A DNA stretch of 64,000 bases, taken from positions 310,001 through 374,000 of the forward strand of contig NZ_CP155620.1 of assembly GCF_040008265.1 (NCBI RefSeq). The letters run 5' to 3'. Each line of letters opens with the position of its first letter. Positions within the stretch are counted from its first letter, which is position 1. A program made the translations under genes and the position numbers. Under the pieces are notes generated by a model. That model saw only the letters and a list, made by a program, of their open reading frames with translations. It was not told where the DNA came from and made no database searches. Source of the stretch: Campylobacter sp. CCS1377 (GTDB taxonomy: Bacteria > Campylobacterota > Campylobacteria > Campylobacterales > Campylobacteraceae). Of this stretch, positions 1-9,068 are shown piece after piece.

Positions 1-1662
1 TATGAAGGTATGATTAAAGCTGGGCTTATTTTACTTGTTTTAAAAATAACTTTTTTATTCATTTTTAGAATTTATAAAGTAGCGTGGAGGTTTTTTTCTT
101 TAAATGAGGCAAGAAAAATTTTCTTTGCCTTGGCCCTAGCAGAGCTTTGTTTTTTGGGAATTTTTTATTTTTATGGAGATTTTTTTAATCCTTTTCCGCG
201 AAGTGTAATTGGTATAGATTTTGTACTTTCTTATATGTTTATAGGAACTTTAAGAATTTCAAAAAGAATGTTTGTTGATTTTAGACATTCTAATTTGATT
301 GATGAAGAAAATCCTTGCATTGTTGTGGGTGCAACCTCTAAGGCTTTGCATCTATTAAAAGGTGCAAAAGAGGGATCTTTGGGGCTTTTTCCTATTGCAG
401 TGGTTGATGAGAGAAAAGAGCTAATTGGAACATATTGCGATAAATTCATTGTAGAAGAAAAAGAAAAAATCAAAGATTATGCTAAAGATGGAATTAAAAC
501 GGCTATCATTGCTTTAAAATTGGAGCAAGAAGAATTAAAAAAGCTTTTCGATGAACTGATTTCGTATGGTATTAGTGATGTTAAAATATTTTCTTTCACA
601 AGAAATGAGGCTAGAGATATCAGTATAGAAGATTTGCTTGCTAGAAAGCCAAAAGATTTAGATGATAGGGTAGTGGCAACTTTTTTAAAGGATAAGGTTG
701 TTTTGGTAAGTGGAGCAGGGGGTACTATAGGCAGTGAGCTTTGCAAGCAATGCATTAAATTTGGCGTTAAACATCTTATAATGCTAGATCATAGTGAGTT
801 TAATCTTTATAAAATCAATGAAGATTTAAGTTTGCATAAAGAAAAAATCACTCCTGTAATGCTTAGTATTTTAGACGAAGAAAGTTTAAATGAAGTATTA
901 AAAGAATACAAGCCAGATCTTATCTTGCATGCTGCTGCTTACAAGCATGTCCCACTTTGCGAGCAAAATCCACATTCTGCCGTGCTTAATAATATTTTGG
1001 GGACAAAAATTTTAACCGATGTGGCCAAGAAAAATGGGGTTAAAAAATTTGTGATGATAAGTACAGATAAAGCGGTGCGTCCTACAAGTATAATGGGCTG
1101 CACTAAAAGGGTTTGCGAGCTTTATACTTTAAATTCAAGTGATGAAAATTTTGAAGTTTCAAGTGTGCGTTTTGGCAATGTTTTGGGTTCTAGTGGGAGT
1201 GTGATACCTAAATTTAAAGCGCAAATTGCAAATAACGAACCTTTGACTTTAACTCATCCTGATATAGTGCGTTATTTTATGCTAGTTAGTGAAGCCGTTC
1301 AGCTTGTTTTACAAGCAGCGGCTATTGCTAAAGGTGGGGAGCTTTTTGTGCTTGATATGGGTGAGCCTGTGAAGATTATAGATTTGGCTAAAAAAATGCT
1401 TATGCTTTCAAATAAAAACGATTTAGAGATCAAAATCACAGGACTTAGAAAAGGTGAAAAACTTTTTGAAGAACTTTTGATTAACGAAAATGATGTGAGA
1501 ACTCAATATGAAAGTATTTTCGCAACAACAAGTCAAAAGGTAGATTTGCAGATTTTAAATGATCAAATTCAAGCTTTGGTAAAAAGTGAAAATCCGGCTC
1601 AAATTCTAAAAACAATTGTGCCTGAATTTAATCACAATAAGGACGGAGATTATCAAGGATAA
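1..1662 (+). CDS. pglF: UDP-GlcNAc 4,6-dehydratase PglF (5' end outside window)
   Basis: Converts UDP-N-acetylglucosamine to the 4-keto-6-deoxy sugar, the first step towards UDP-bacillosamine for N-linked protein glycosylation. The frame is already open at base 1 (Y-E-G-M), so the Met at base 10 is internal and about 40 residues with the first membrane segments lie outside the window. Visible parts are the end of the N-terminal membrane region, the sequence [13 protein letters not shown] of the first Rossmann domain, the catalytic-domain nucleotide motif [10 protein letters not shown] near base 705, and STDKAVRPT near base 1060, where the family has its catalytic Asp-Lys pair. The tail [11 protein letters not shown] is typical of the family. 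In C. jejuni pglG follows pglF; here cheY follows after 86 bases. I am sure of the family and of the truncation by the window edge. Confidence 0.96.
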   Translation, partial: YEGMIKAGLILLVLKITFLFIFRIYKVAWRFFSLNEARKIFFALALAELCFLGIFYFYGDFFNPFPRSVIGIDFVLSYMFIGTLRISKRMFVDFRHSNLIDEENPCIVVGATSKALHLLKGAKEGSLGLFPIAVVDERKELIGTYCDKFIVEEKEKIKDYAKDGIKTAIIALKLEQEELKKLFDELISYGISDVKIFSFTRNEARDISIEDLLARKPKDLDDRVVATFLKDKVVLVSGAGGTIGSELCKQCIKFGVKHLIMLDHSEFNLYKINEDLSLHKEKITPVMLSILDEESLNEVLKEYKPDLILHAAAYKHVPLCEQNPHSAVLNNILGTKILTDVAKKNGVKKFVMISTDKAVRPTSIMGCTKRVCELYTLNSSDENFEVSSVRFGNVLGSSGSVIPKFKAQIANNEPLTLTHPDIVRYFMLVSEAVQLVLQAAAIAKGGELFVLDMGEPVKIIDLAKKMLMLSNKNDLEIKITGLRKGEKLFEELLINENDVRTQYESIFATTSQKVDLQILNDQIQALVKSENPAQILKTIVPEFNHNKDGDYQG

Positions 1663-1697
1663 ATTTTTATATTTACTTGATTAATAAGTTTAAAAAA

Positions 1698-1705
1698 GAT
1701 AAAAT
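1698..1705 (+). promoter_or_regulatory. putative -10 region of cheY promoter
   Basis: The string GATAAAAT lies in the AT-rich 86-base gap between pglF and cheY, about 45 bases before the cheY start. Campylobacter sigma-70 promoters often show only a -10 box of this type. It suggests that cheY does not depend only on read-through from pglF. Confidence 0.4.
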
Positions 1706-1748
1706 TGCAAATTAAAATAAATTTTTGAATTTATGGAAAGGATTAGCG

Positions 1749-2126
1749 GTGAGAATGCTAGTTGTAGATGATAGTTCAACTATGAGAAGGATTATTAAAA
1801 ATACGCTTTCAAGACTTGGACATGATGATGTTTTAGAGGCTGAACATGGACTTGAAGCTTGGGAAATTCTTGAAAAAGATGATACAATTAAGGTTTTAAT
1901 TACTGATTGGAATATGCCAGAAATGAATGGTTTGGATCTTGTTAAAAAGGTTAGAGCGGATAAAAAATTTGAAGATATGCCTATCATTATGGTTACAACT
2001 GAGGGTGGAAAGGCCGAGGTTATTACCGCTTTAAAAGCAGGTGTGAATAATTATATTGTAAAGCCTTTTACTCCGCAAGTTTTAAAAGAAAAACTTGAAG
2101 ATGTTTTAGGTACTAATGTGGGATAA
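1749..2126 (+). CDS. cheY: chemotaxis response regulator CheY
   Basis: A single receiver domain of 125 residues that, when phosphorylated by CheA, binds the flagellar switch. The acidic pair DDSS lies near the start, the phospho-acceptor Asp is in LITDWNMPEMNG, the Thr is in MVTTEGG and the Lys is in IVKPFTP, so the active site is complete. I place the start at the GTG at 1749, preceded six bases away by AAAGGA at 1737-1742; the product then begins MRMLVVDD, matching the usual MKLLVVDD. The longer frame from 1725 would put this ribosome site inside the gene. The last codons overlap the longest possible prmA frame. Confidence 0.96.
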   Translation: MRMLVVDDSSTMRRIIKNTLSRLGHDDVLEAEHGLEAWEILEKDDTIKVLITDWNMPEMNGLDLVKKVRADKKFEDMPIIMVTTEGGKAEVITALKAGVNNYIVKPFTPQVLKEKLEDVLGTNVG

Positions 2127-2148
2127 TTTTTGGGTTTTTAATTTAAAA

Positions 2149-2988
2149 ATGCAATCTTATTATAATGAACTTTTTTTTAAAGTAGATATTGGTTTTTTGC
2201 CCTTTTTTGTCGATGTTGTTTTTGATTTAGGTATTGAAGCTATAGAAGAAAAAGATGGGGGAATTTATGTTAGATCTGATGAGAGTTTGGAAGATTTATT
2301 TTGGGCTTTAAATTGTTTGAAAGAAAAATTAGAAATACAAAAATCTCAAAAAATCAGTTTTGATATAAAATTAGAACAAAAAGAAAATAAAGATTGGATT
2401 GAAGAATATAAAAAAGGTGTTAATCCTATACAAATTGATAATTTTTATATACACACTACTTGGCAAGAACCAAAACAAAATTTAATTAATATACAAATCG
2501 ATCCTGCCTTAGCCTTTGGCTCTGGTCATCACGAAAGTACACATTCTTGTATAAAGTTATTGCAAAAATATGCTAAAAAAGATATGCAAGTTTTAGATCT
2601 TGGTTGTGGAAGCGGAATTTTAAGTATAGTTCTAGCAAAATTAGGACTTAAGGTTGATGCTTGCGATACTGATGAATTAGCTATTTCGAGTACTTTATCT
2701 AATGCAAAATTAAATCATTTATCATTAAATCATTCTTGGATAGGTTCTATTGATAAAGCTACGATAAAATACGATTTGATTGTGGCAAATATCATAGCAG
2801 ATGTGATTTTGATACTTGAAAAAGATTTAAAAAATAGTCTAAAAGATGGTGCTTATCTTATTCTTTCAGGAATTTTAGACAAATACGAAGAGAGAGTTAA
2901 GGATAAATTTAAGGATTTAAAATTGGTAGAAAGTTTAAAGGTCAATGAGTGGCTGAGTTTAGTTTATAAAAAGGAAGGTAATGAATAA
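2149..2988 (+). CDS. prmA: ribosomal protein L11 methyltransferase
   Basis: S-adenosylmethionine-dependent methyltransferase that trimethylates ribosomal protein L11. The PrmA signatures are present: DPALAFGSGHHESTHSCI, then the SAM motif VLDLGCGSGILSI, and VANIIADV, the Asn-containing substrate motif. The C-terminal Rossmann domain follows a short N-terminal substrate-recognition domain. The frame is open from 2116, but the Met at 2149 (MQSYYNELFF) fits the family N-terminus better. Neither start has a strong ribosome site, so translation may be coupled to cheY. The 3' end overlaps ftsH by eight bases. This gene order (cheY-prmA-ftsH) is the usual Campylobacter one. Confidence 0.92.
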   Translation: MQSYYNELFFKVDIGFLPFFVDVVFDLGIEAIEEKDGGIYVRSDESLEDLFWALNCLKEKLEIQKSQKISFDIKLEQKENKDWIEEYKKGVNPIQIDNFYIHTTWQEPKQNLINIQIDPALAFGSGHHESTHSCIKLLQKYAKKDMQVLDLGCGSGILSIVLAKLGLKVDACDTDELAISSTLSNAKLNHLSLNHSWIGSIDKATIKYDLIVANIIADVILILEKDLKNSLKDGAYLILSGILDKYEERVKDKFKDLKLVESLKVNEWLSLVYKKEGNE

Positions 2989-4927
2989 TACAAATAACAA
3001 CAATAAAAACAATACCCCAAAAAACAATCCAAATAATTTTTTCAATAAAAATCCTATTTTGGTTTTTGCGATTTTTGGGATTATTATGGTGATACTTTTT
3101 AAGAGTTTTTCAGATGGTGATGGTGGTTTAAGCAGTGCAATGAATGGAACTGAAACGAGTAAAAATATCGCTTATTCTGAATTTAAAAAATTGGTTGAAA
3201 GTGGTCAGATCAATCAAGTTAGCATAGGGCAAACTACAATTAAAGCGGTTTCAAATTCTCTTAATACAATTTATATTGCTAAAAAAGTTAATGATCCAGA
3301 ACTTGTGGCTTTGCTCGATAGCAAAAACATTGCTTATGGAGCATATTCTGAGACAAATTGGTTAAGTGATATTTTCTTTTCTTGGGTTTTACCCGTATTT
3401 ATTTTCTTTGGAATTTGGATGTTTTTGGCAAGTCGTATGCAAAAAAATATGGGAAGTTCTATACTGGGTATAGGAAGTTCAAAAAAGCTTGTCAATTCAG
3501 AAAAGCCAAAGGTTAAATTCAATGATGTAGCAGGTGTGGAAGAGGCTAAAGAAGAAGTGAAAGAAATTGTGGATTTTCTTAAATTTCCTGAGAGATATAT
3601 CAAACTTGGTGCTAAAATTCCAAAAGGACTTTTGCTTGTAGGACCTCCAGGCACAGGTAAAACTTTGCTTGCAAAAGCAGTTGCTGGTGAAGCTGATGTA
3701 CCATTTTTTAGTGTTTCAGGCTCATCTTTTATAGAAATGTTTGTGGGCGTGGGTGCATCTCGTGTGAGGGATTTGTTTGAAAATGCAAAAAAAGAAGCAC
3801 CGGCTATTGTTTTCATTGATGAAATTGATGCTATCGGTAAGAGTCGTGCGGCAAGTGGTATGATGGGCGGAAATGACGAAAGAGAGCAAACCCTAAATCA
3901 GCTTTTAGCCGAAATGGATGGTTTTGGTACTGAGAGTTCTCCAGTGATTGTTTTAGCAGCTACAAACCGCCCAGAGGTTTTAGATGCTGCGCTTTTAAGA
4001 CCAGGAAGATTTGATAGACAAGTTTTAGTGGATAAGCCTGATTTTAAAGGCAGATGTGAAATTTTAAAAGTGCATATGAAAGATGTTAAAATTTCTCCAA
4101 ATGTTAAGGTTGAAGATATTGCAAGACTTACAGCCGGACTTGCAGGGGCTGACTTGGCTAATATCATTAATGAAGCAGCGCTTTTGGCGGGCAGGGATTC
4201 TAAAAAATATGTAGAGCAAAATGATCTTGTAGAAGCGGTTGAAAGAGCTATAGCTGGGCTTGAGAAAAAATCACGCCGTATTAATGATAAAGAGAAAAAA
4301 ATCGTGACTTATCATGAGTGCGGTCATGCATTAATTGCTGAAACAACAAAGGGTGCAAAACGCGTAAGTAAAGTTTCTGTGATCCCTCGCGGACTTGCAG
4401 CGCTTGGCTATACTTTAAATACCCCTGAAGAAAATAAATTTTTAATGCAAAAACATGAGTTGATCGCTGAAGTTGATGTGCTTTTGGGTGGTCGTGCCGC
4501 AGAAGAGGTTTTTATCGGTGAAATTTCAACTGGCGCAAGTAATGATCTTGAAAGAGCTACAGATATCATTAAAGCAATGATTTCTATGTATGGAATGAGT
4601 GAGATCGCTGGACTTATGGTTCTTGAAAAACAAAGAAATACATTTTTAAGTGGTGGGCAAACTATAAAAGATTATTCTGAAAAAATGGCAGAGTCTTTAG
4701 ATGACTATGTTAAAAAAACTTTAGATGAGCGCTATAAAGATGTTAAAGAAACGCTTAGCACTTATAAAGGTGCGATTGAAACTATGGTTAGTGCACTTTA
4801 TGAAGAAGAAACCATAGAAGGCACAAAAGTAAGAGAGATTATCAAAGAATACGAAGTGCAAAATAATCTTCCGAGCCGTTTGCAAATTATTGGCGAAGAA
4901 AATAAAGAAGAAAACAAAGAAAAATGA
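2981..4927 (+). CDS. ftsH: ATP-dependent zinc metalloprotease FtsH
   Basis: Membrane-anchored AAA+ protease of 648 residues that degrades misfolded membrane proteins and regulators. After an unusual asparagine-rich N-terminus (residues 2-19) come a membrane segment (about 27-42), a periplasmic loop and a second segment (about 130-147). The AAA+ domain has Walker A GPPGTGKT near 221-228, Walker [12 protein letters not shown] and the second region of homology RPGRFDRQV. The zinc-binding HECGH lies near 444. A good ribosome site (AAGGAAGG) precedes the ATG at 2981 and the gene overlaps prmA by eight bases. The next gene overlaps its stop, so this is one operon. Length and motifs are normal. Confidence 0.98.
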   Translation: MNNTNNNNKNNTPKNNPNNFFNKNPILVFAIFGIIMVILFKSFSDGDGGLSSAMNGTETSKNIAYSEFKKLVESGQINQVSIGQTTIKAVSNSLNTIYIAKKVNDPELVALLDSKNIAYGAYSETNWLSDIFFSWVLPVFIFFGIWMFLASRMQKNMGSSILGIGSSKKLVNSEKPKVKFNDVAGVEEAKEEVKEIVDFLKFPERYIKLGAKIPKGLLLVGPPGTGKTLLAKAVAGEADVPFFSVSGSSFIEMFVGVGASRVRDLFENAKKEAPAIVFIDEIDAIGKSRAASGMMGGNDEREQTLNQLLAEMDGFGTESSPVIVLAATNRPEVLDAALLRPGRFDRQVLVDKPDFKGRCEILKVHMKDVKISPNVKVEDIARLTAGLAGADLANIINEAALLAGRDSKKYVEQNDLVEAVERAIAGLEKKSRRINDKEKKIVTYHECGHALIAETTKGAKRVSKVSVIPRGLAALGYTLNTPEENKFLMQKHELIAEVDVLLGGRAAEEVFIGEISTGASNDLERATDIIKAMISMYGMSEIAGLMVLEKQRNTFLSGGQTIKDYSEKMAESLDDYVKKTLDERYKDVKETLSTYKGAIETMVSALYEEETIEGTKVREIIKEYEVQNNLPSRLQIIGEENKEENKEK

Positions 4928-5541
4928 AAAATATGATTTTGGCAAGAGCAGGATATTTTAGTGTTATTGCTGTTTTTTTATTGTTTTTGCTGGTGCTGAT
5001 TTTTTGGACTTTTTCATGGTTTTTGTTTTTATTGACTTTGTTTTTGATTTTTTTGTATAGAAATCCTTTGCGCGATAGATTTTGCATGGATAAAAAGGCT
5101 ATATTATCACCAATTGATGGGCGCGTTGTCTATATAGGCAATGCTTATGATGAGAATTTGGGTGAGTGTGTAAGCCTTGTGATAAAAAATGCTTTTTATA
5201 ATGTAGGGAGCATAAGATCTTGCGCAAAAGCAGAAATTCAAAATGTTAAGGTAAATCATGGTTTGTTTTTGTGTTCAGAAATTAAGTCTTCATCTTATTT
5301 GAATGAGAATATAAGACTTAATTTAAGCGTGTTGGATAAAGAAATGGCTATGATTATTTACGCGGGCTCTTTGGATAGAAAATTAAAATTGTATGATTTT
5401 TCTAAAGAGCTTGAAGCTTGCAATGAGCTTAGTTTTACTCACAATGGTAAAGTTTGTCTTTTATTACCAAAAGATACAAGGATTTTAGCAGGACTTGGCG
5501 ATGAGATTAAAGCTTGTTCTTTGCTTGGATATTTTTCATAA
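4924..5541 (+). CDS. phosphatidylserine decarboxylase-like membrane protein, probably non-catalytic
   Basis: A 205-residue protein with two membrane segments in the first 45 residues and a domain that resembles phosphatidylserine decarboxylase: AILSPIDGRVVYIG matches the SPADG region, and LLPKDTRILAGLGDEI matches the C-terminal hybrid motif. The Gly-Ser pair where the proenzyme cuts itself to make its pyruvoyl group is absent (the aligned stretch reads LSFTHNGKVCLLLP), and the His of the usual NVHVNR is also absent (FYNVGSIR). It lies directly upstream of pssA, where a decarboxylase would be expected. I call it a PSD-family protein that probably cannot make phosphatidylethanolamine by the known mechanism. 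It may be a scaffold, or have a changed activity. Confidence 0.7.
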   Translation: MKNMILARAGYFSVIAVFLLFLLVLIFWTFSWFLFLLTLFLIFLYRNPLRDRFCMDKKAILSPIDGRVVYIGNAYDENLGECVSLVIKNAFYNVGSIRSCAKAEIQNVKVNHGLFLCSEIKSSSYLNENIRLNLSVLDKEMAMIIYAGSLDRKLKLYDFSKELEACNELSFTHNGKVCLLLPKDTRILAGLGDEIKACSLLGYFS

Positions 5542-5552
5542 AAGAAAGTGCG

Positions 5553-6290
5553 ATGGATACTAAATTTAATTTCGCGTATATTTTGCCTAATCTTTTCACT
5601 GCTATTTCAGCTTTTTTAGGCGTGATTTCCATATTAGCTTCGGTGCAGGGTAAATACGGCGCGGCTTTATTTTATATTATTTTTTCTTTGATTTGCGATG
5701 GACTTGATGGACGCGTGGCAAGACTTACAAACACCACTTCTAAATTTGGAGTAGAATTTGATTCTTTAGCAGATTTGGTAGCTTTTGGAGTGGCTCCTGC
5801 TGTGCTTTTTTATATGGCAATAGGTTCTGAATTTGGAAGACTTGGTTCTTTAATCACAGCTTTTTTTGTTGTTTTTGGTGCAATCCGTTTAGCGAGGTTT
5901 AATGTCACTACAGGCACTTATGAGCCTTCTGTTTTCATAGGTCTCCCTATACCTACAGCGGCTGTGGTAAGTGCTATTTGGACTTTTTCTTTTTTAAGTT
6001 ATGATTTTTTAAAACCTTATGGGGTCTTTTTTCTTATTTTACAAGCCATTTTAGCTCTTTTGATGGTAAGTAATATCCGCTATCCTAGTTTTAAAAAGGT
6101 TGATTTTGGTCGAGCGAATGTTTTAAGGGTTTTGGTGATACTTATGGTTTTTTGTTCTTTTTTATACCTTTATCCTTTGGAAAGTGTGGCTGTTATCGCT
6201 ACAAGTTATGTATTTTATGGCATTTTAAGAGCAGTTTATACCATGTGTAGTGTGATTTTAAAAAAGACAAATAAAACTTTAAAAAAATAA
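5553..6290 (+). CDS. pssA: CDP-diacylglycerol--serine O-phosphatidyltransferase
   Basis: Integral membrane enzyme that joins serine to CDP-diacylglycerol to make phosphatidylserine. The CDP-alcohol phosphotransferase motif is clear (DGLDGRVAR, then G, D and D at the expected spacing in KFGVEFDSLAD). Several hydrophobic segments follow. I use the Met at 5553 (MDTKFNFAYILPNLFT), which fits the family and gives 245 residues; the frame is open from 5514, inside the previous gene. Only 11 bases separate the two genes, so they are likely cotranscribed. No clear terminator follows. Confidence 0.94.
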   Translation: MDTKFNFAYILPNLFTAISAFLGVISILASVQGKYGAALFYIIFSLICDGLDGRVARLTNTTSKFGVEFDSLADLVAFGVAPAVLFYMAIGSEFGRLGSLITAFFVVFGAIRLARFNVTTGTYEPSVFIGLPIPTAAVVSAIWTFSFLSYDFLKPYGVFFLILQAILALLMVSNIRYPSFKKVDFGRANVLRVLVILMVFCSFLYLYPLESVAVIATSYVFYGILRAVYTMCSVILKKTNKTLKK

Positions 6291-6579
6291 ACTTTAATAT
6301 TCTTTTTTGGATTTAATAGATTTTTGTTTTTGATGGGTAAAGACGCCTATATATTTTTGTAATTTTTGGTGTTTTATTTATGCATTGCATAAGATAAATT
6401 TAAAAAAATTAAATTTATGTTTTTGTATATTTTTAAATACTATTTGCTTTGTGTGTTGATGAATTGAGTATGCACTCAATAGCCAAAGGAATTTAACTTC
6501 ATATAACACAAAAGCAAGATAAAAAGATTTTTACTCGGTTTTAATAGTTAAAACAGTGAAATTGTAAATTTTTAGCCAT
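6291..6579. other. AT-rich intergenic stretch without a recognisable gene
   Basis: Between pssA and a block of decayed genes I find no open frame with a ribosome site, no convincing terminator and no RNA gene. The sequence is very AT-rich and may be more of the same decayed accessory DNA. Confidence 0.5.
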
Positions 6580-6826
6580 AATTTCTTTATCGCAAAGTTA
6601 GATGAGTTAAAAGAAAAATTAGCAGAATTAAGGTGATGGCAAAATTATTTCATCACAATCTTTATTGCTCTATTTGCATTTATTGCAACGCAATATCAAA
6701 AAAACAGAAATTTATTTAATTATTGCTAGTGCTATAGGTATCATCGTTATGATGATTTTAATTTTAATCTTGCATATTAAGATTAAAAAAACAATACAAG
6801 AAATAGAAAAAACTAAAAAGGAGTAA
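6580..6826 (+). pseudogene. remnant of a small two-helix membrane protein gene
   Basis: Reading from 6580 gives an amphipathic helix (KLDELKEKLAELR), a stop (TGA at 6634), then WQNYFITIFIALFAFIAT, a hydrophobic helix. A shift of frame near 6700 leads into a second helix (LIIASAIGIIVMMILILIL) and a lysine-rich tail ending with TAA at 6824-6826. One stop and one frameshift break what would be a protein of about 80 residues. I recall intact proteins of this design beside toxin-antitoxin genes in Campylobacter (memory, not checked). The intact function is unknown to me. Confidence 0.65.
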
Positions 6827-6827
6827 A

Positions 6828-6915
6828 ATGGGAATTTTTTGTTGTTAGTCTTCTTCTATTGGGTATTATAAGTATGGCTATTTGTGGAATTATTGTTATA
6901 AATAGCTACAAGTGA
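6828..6915 (+). pseudogene. remnant of a tiny membrane protein gene
   Basis: A ribosome site (AAGGAG) at the end of the previous remnant precedes the ATG at 6828, but that frame stops after six codons (MGIFCC). Another frame from 6841 encodes VVSLLLLGIISMAICGIIV and INSYK before TGA at 6913-6915. The combination looks like a gene of about 29 codons broken by one frameshift. The surrounding remnants support decay rather than a functional micropeptide. Confidence 0.5.
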
Positions 6916-6935
6916 ATTAATAGAGAAAGTTTTAA

Positions 6936-7016
6936 TGGAATATAGCAATAGTTTTGGTTTTTTATCGGTATTTAAGTATTTTATTCATAGGCATTAAAAC
7001 CACACTAGAATACTAA
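6936..7016 (+). pseudogene. remnant of a third small hydrophobic protein gene
   Basis: The frame from 6936 encodes WNIAIVLVFYRYLSILFIGI and KTTLEY up to TAA at 7014-7016, a single hydrophobic helix with a short tail. The nearest ATG, at 6934, is out of frame with it and gives a 20-residue product. It is most likely the broken end of a small membrane-protein gene in the same module as its two upstream neighbours. Confidence 0.4.
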
Positions 7017-7045
7017 AATACAACAAAAAGGTAGAAAAATGGCAA

Positions 7046-7294
7046 ATGCAAATTATGCTTCAAGCCCAAAATGGCTTCACTTTAACAAATGAGATGATTA
7101 ATTCTTTAAAACAACTCTTTGGCGAAAAAATCAATGTGGTAGAACCTGACAATAACGATTAAAACCTTGCAAAGCAATTTAAGTCAAGTGGATACTATTA
7201 GATTGAAAAATATAGTTAATAAGCTTGAAAATAAAGAATTGAAATTTTACTCCAAAACCGAATTTACGAACAACTAAAACAAAAAGGCCATTAG
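7046..7294 (+). pseudogene. remnant of a type II antitoxin-like gene
   Basis: ATG at 7046 opens a 38-residue frame (MQIMLQAQNGFTLTNEM, then LKQLFGEKINVVEPDNND) that stops at 7160. The sequence continues in another frame as LQSNLSQVDTIRLKNIVNKL and KELKFYSKTEF, and after a further shift as EQLKQKGH, ending TAG at 7292-7294. Together this looks like an antitoxin of about 80 residues with two frameshifts, placed directly before a RelE/ParE-like remnant. The first 38 codons could still be translated, but a functional product is doubtful. Confidence 0.6.
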
Positions 7295-7484
7295 TGGTAA
7301 TTCATTATTCTGATGAGTTTTTAAATGATTTAAAAAACATTGCAGATTAATCTTCTTAGATAGCAAAGATAGAGTCTTGATTTTTATACAATAGGTAAAA
7401 GCTGAAATTCAAAAAATACCACAATGCCTTATAGATATCACAAATAAAGCTATTAATAAAAATCAATCTTTTGAAGTGCTTTAA
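7294..7484 (+). pseudogene. remnant of a RelE/ParE-type toxin gene
   Basis: GTG at 7294, overlapping the antitoxin remnant's stop, starts VVIHYSDEFLNDLKNIAD, the N-terminus typical of RelE/ParE-family ribonuclease or gyrase toxins, and stops at once. Later frames hold KAEIQKIPQ and, in a third frame, MPYRYHK, the family's PYRY-type core motif. At least two frameshifts are needed to join these parts, and the tail runs into the 3' end of the convergent ferritin-like gene. It cannot encode a full toxin. The order antitoxin-toxin with overlapping stop and start fits a decayed toxin-antitoxin pair. Confidence 0.65.
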
Positions 7485-8253
7485 TTTCTTCTTGGCTAAA
7501 TCCAGCCTTTAATCTCGCTTCTTCATTAATGCTTTTGCCTACAAGTGAGAATTGTTTGAATTTTTTGCATAAGTCGATAAATTGCTCATCGTCTTTTTTG
7601 GAAAAATTCCACCAAAAATCCCCTTTGCTCACATGTTTTATTTCATCATTTAAGATAATGTCTAGCACTTCTTTAAGATAGCTTTTTATAGGATGATTAT
7701 TGCTTTGTAATTTTTTTTGTACAAAGGGATTAGCATCAAGTCCTTTAGCTTCTAAGCCACGATGAACCACTCCCATTCTTAAACTTAAAGAATCTTTTGT
7801 CGCTTTTAGAGCGAGTTCAAGATTATCGTGAGCGGCAAAATCTCCATATTTATAGCCAAGATCTTCTAAAGCTTTTTGTAAAAGCATAAAATGCTTGATT
7901 TCTTCATCTGCCACCTCAAGCCAATCTGTATAAAATTTTAATGGCAAATTTGTAAATCTATAACTTGCGTCAAGTGCTAAATTTATCGCACTAAATTCTA
8001 TATGTGCAATAGAATGCAAGGTTTTTGCTAGTGCTTGAGTCGAGTTTGTAAATTTAGGTCTTCGTATCCTTGTGGGATGGACTAAGATTAAATCTTTTCT
8101 TGAATTATCTTTTAATATAGCTTTAAATTCGTGATTGAAAATTAAATTATTTTGTTTAAAATTTTCATAAAAATCGTTAAATTTATAGACTTTAGTTTGG
8201 AAATCTTGCTCGTAAAGTATATTTTCTAAAGTACTAAAAAATTCTTTTTTCAT
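7453..8253 (-). CDS. ferritin-like DUF455 family protein
   Basis: A 266-residue cytoplasmic protein of the ferritin-like superfamily (DUF455). The putative diiron ligands are seen as E in HIEFSAINLALDA, ExxH in VADEEIKHFMLL, E in HRGLEAKGLDAN and ExxH in LNDEIKHVSKGDFWWN, the two E/ExxH pairs expected of a four-helix diiron site. The family is distantly related to the tRNA hydroxylase MiaE; the substrate here is unknown. I recall the C. jejuni homologue as Cj1113. Its 3' end overlaps the toxin remnant by about 30 bases. A good -10 box lies 30 bases upstream of the start, divergent from the MarC-family gene. Confidence 0.85.
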   Translation of the reverse strand: MKKEFFSTLENILYEQDFQTKVYKFNDFYENFKQNNLIFNHEFKAILKDNSRKDLILVHPTRIRRPKFTNSTQALAKTLHSIAHIEFSAINLALDASYRFTNLPLKFYTDWLEVADEEIKHFMLLQKALEDLGYKYGDFAAHDNLELALKATKDSLSLRMGVVHRGLEAKGLDANPFVQKKLQSNNHPIKSYLKEVLDIILNDEIKHVSKGDFWWNFSKKDDEQFIDLCKKFKQFSLVGKSINEEARLKAGFSQEEIKALQKIDFY

Positions 8254-8282
8254 AACTTTTCTTTGAATGGATTTTAGATAAA

Positions 8283-8288
8283 ATTATA
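8283..8288 (-). promoter_or_regulatory. -10 box for the DUF455 gene
   Basis: Reading on the minus strand this is TATAAT, 30 bases before the ATG at 8253. The 102-base gap to the MarC-family gene holds two back-to-back promoters. Confidence 0.6.
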
Positions 8289-8305
8289 TTATTTTTCGTT
8301 AAAAC

Positions 8306-8336
8306 TTGACTGATATTTTTATTTTTTAGTTATAAT
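8306..8336 (+). promoter_or_regulatory. promoter for the MarC-family gene
   Basis: TTGACT at 8306-8311 and TATAAT at 8331-8336 are separated by 19 bases, and the ATG follows 19 bases later. This is one of the few places in the window with both a -35-like and a perfect -10 box. Confidence 0.6.
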
Positions 8337-8355
8337 TTTCATTTAAAGGTTTTTT

Positions 8356-8991
8356 ATGTTTTATTTAGAAACTCAATTAGAAGCGATTATGCTTTGGTCT
8401 ATCACTTTACTTGCGGTTTTAAATCCTTTTGGAAATTTAACTCAATTTCTTGCTATGTGTGAAAACTTACCTACAAATTTGCGTCAGAAGCTTTTTAGAA
8501 ATATTCTTTACACCGCTTGCATTATTGTTTTGATTTTTCTTATTTCTGGTCCTTATATCATGAAGTATATGTTTAGGATAGGACTTGATGATTTAAGGAT
8601 AGCAGGTGGGCTTATTTTGGTGATTATGGCGATAAAAAATCTTTTATTTCAAGCTTCACAGGTAACTAAAACCTTTGATGGTTATCAGAGTTTAAGTGAA
8701 AAAGAATTGCTTAAACATTCTATCGTTCCTATGGCTTTTCCTATGCTTGTAGGACCTGGGACTTTATCAACTGTGATTGTGATATCTGAAGATAGTGGGA
8801 TGCAAATAGCTATTGGTGCTGTGATTGCGGCTTTTGCTTTTATGTTTATTTTATTTCATTTTGCTGCTACGGTTGAAAAAGTTGTAGGGAAATTAATCTT
8901 ACATGTATTTTCAAGAATTTCGCAAGTTTTTATCGTAGCTATGGGGGTTAAAATGATTATTGTGGGGATTATTAATATTTTTGCTAAATAA
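8356..8991 (+). CDS. MarC-family integral membrane protein
   Basis: A 211-residue protein with about six hydrophobic helices. MarC/UPF0056 signatures are NPFGNLTQFLAMCENL near the N-terminus and the second-half repeat VPMAFPMLVGPGTLSTVIV. The family was once linked to multiple antibiotic resistance, but its transport activity is not established. I recall the C. jejuni homologue as Cj1111c. It is monocistronic here: own promoter, and a strong hairpin between it and the convergent ShlB-like gene. Confidence 0.9.
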   Translation: MFYLETQLEAIMLWSITLLAVLNPFGNLTQFLAMCENLPTNLRQKLFRNILYTACIIVLIFLISGPYIMKYMFRIGLDDLRIAGGLILVIMAIKNLLFQASQVTKTFDGYQSLSEKELLKHSIVPMAFPMLVGPGTLSTVIVISEDSGMQIAIGAVIAAFAFMFILFHFAATVEKVVGKLILHVFSRISQVFIVAMGVKMIIVGIINIFAK

Positions 8992-9068
8992 ATTAAAATT
9001 CATTATTTTTTAACTGTGTTTTTATTTTAATTTGTAGTAGAGTTAATATAAAAATTATGAAATTTGTA

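Noticed and set aside
3334-3816. Minus-strand open frame of 160 codons inside ftsH
   Set aside because: It lies fully opposite the conserved AAA+ domain and has no ribosome site or known motif.
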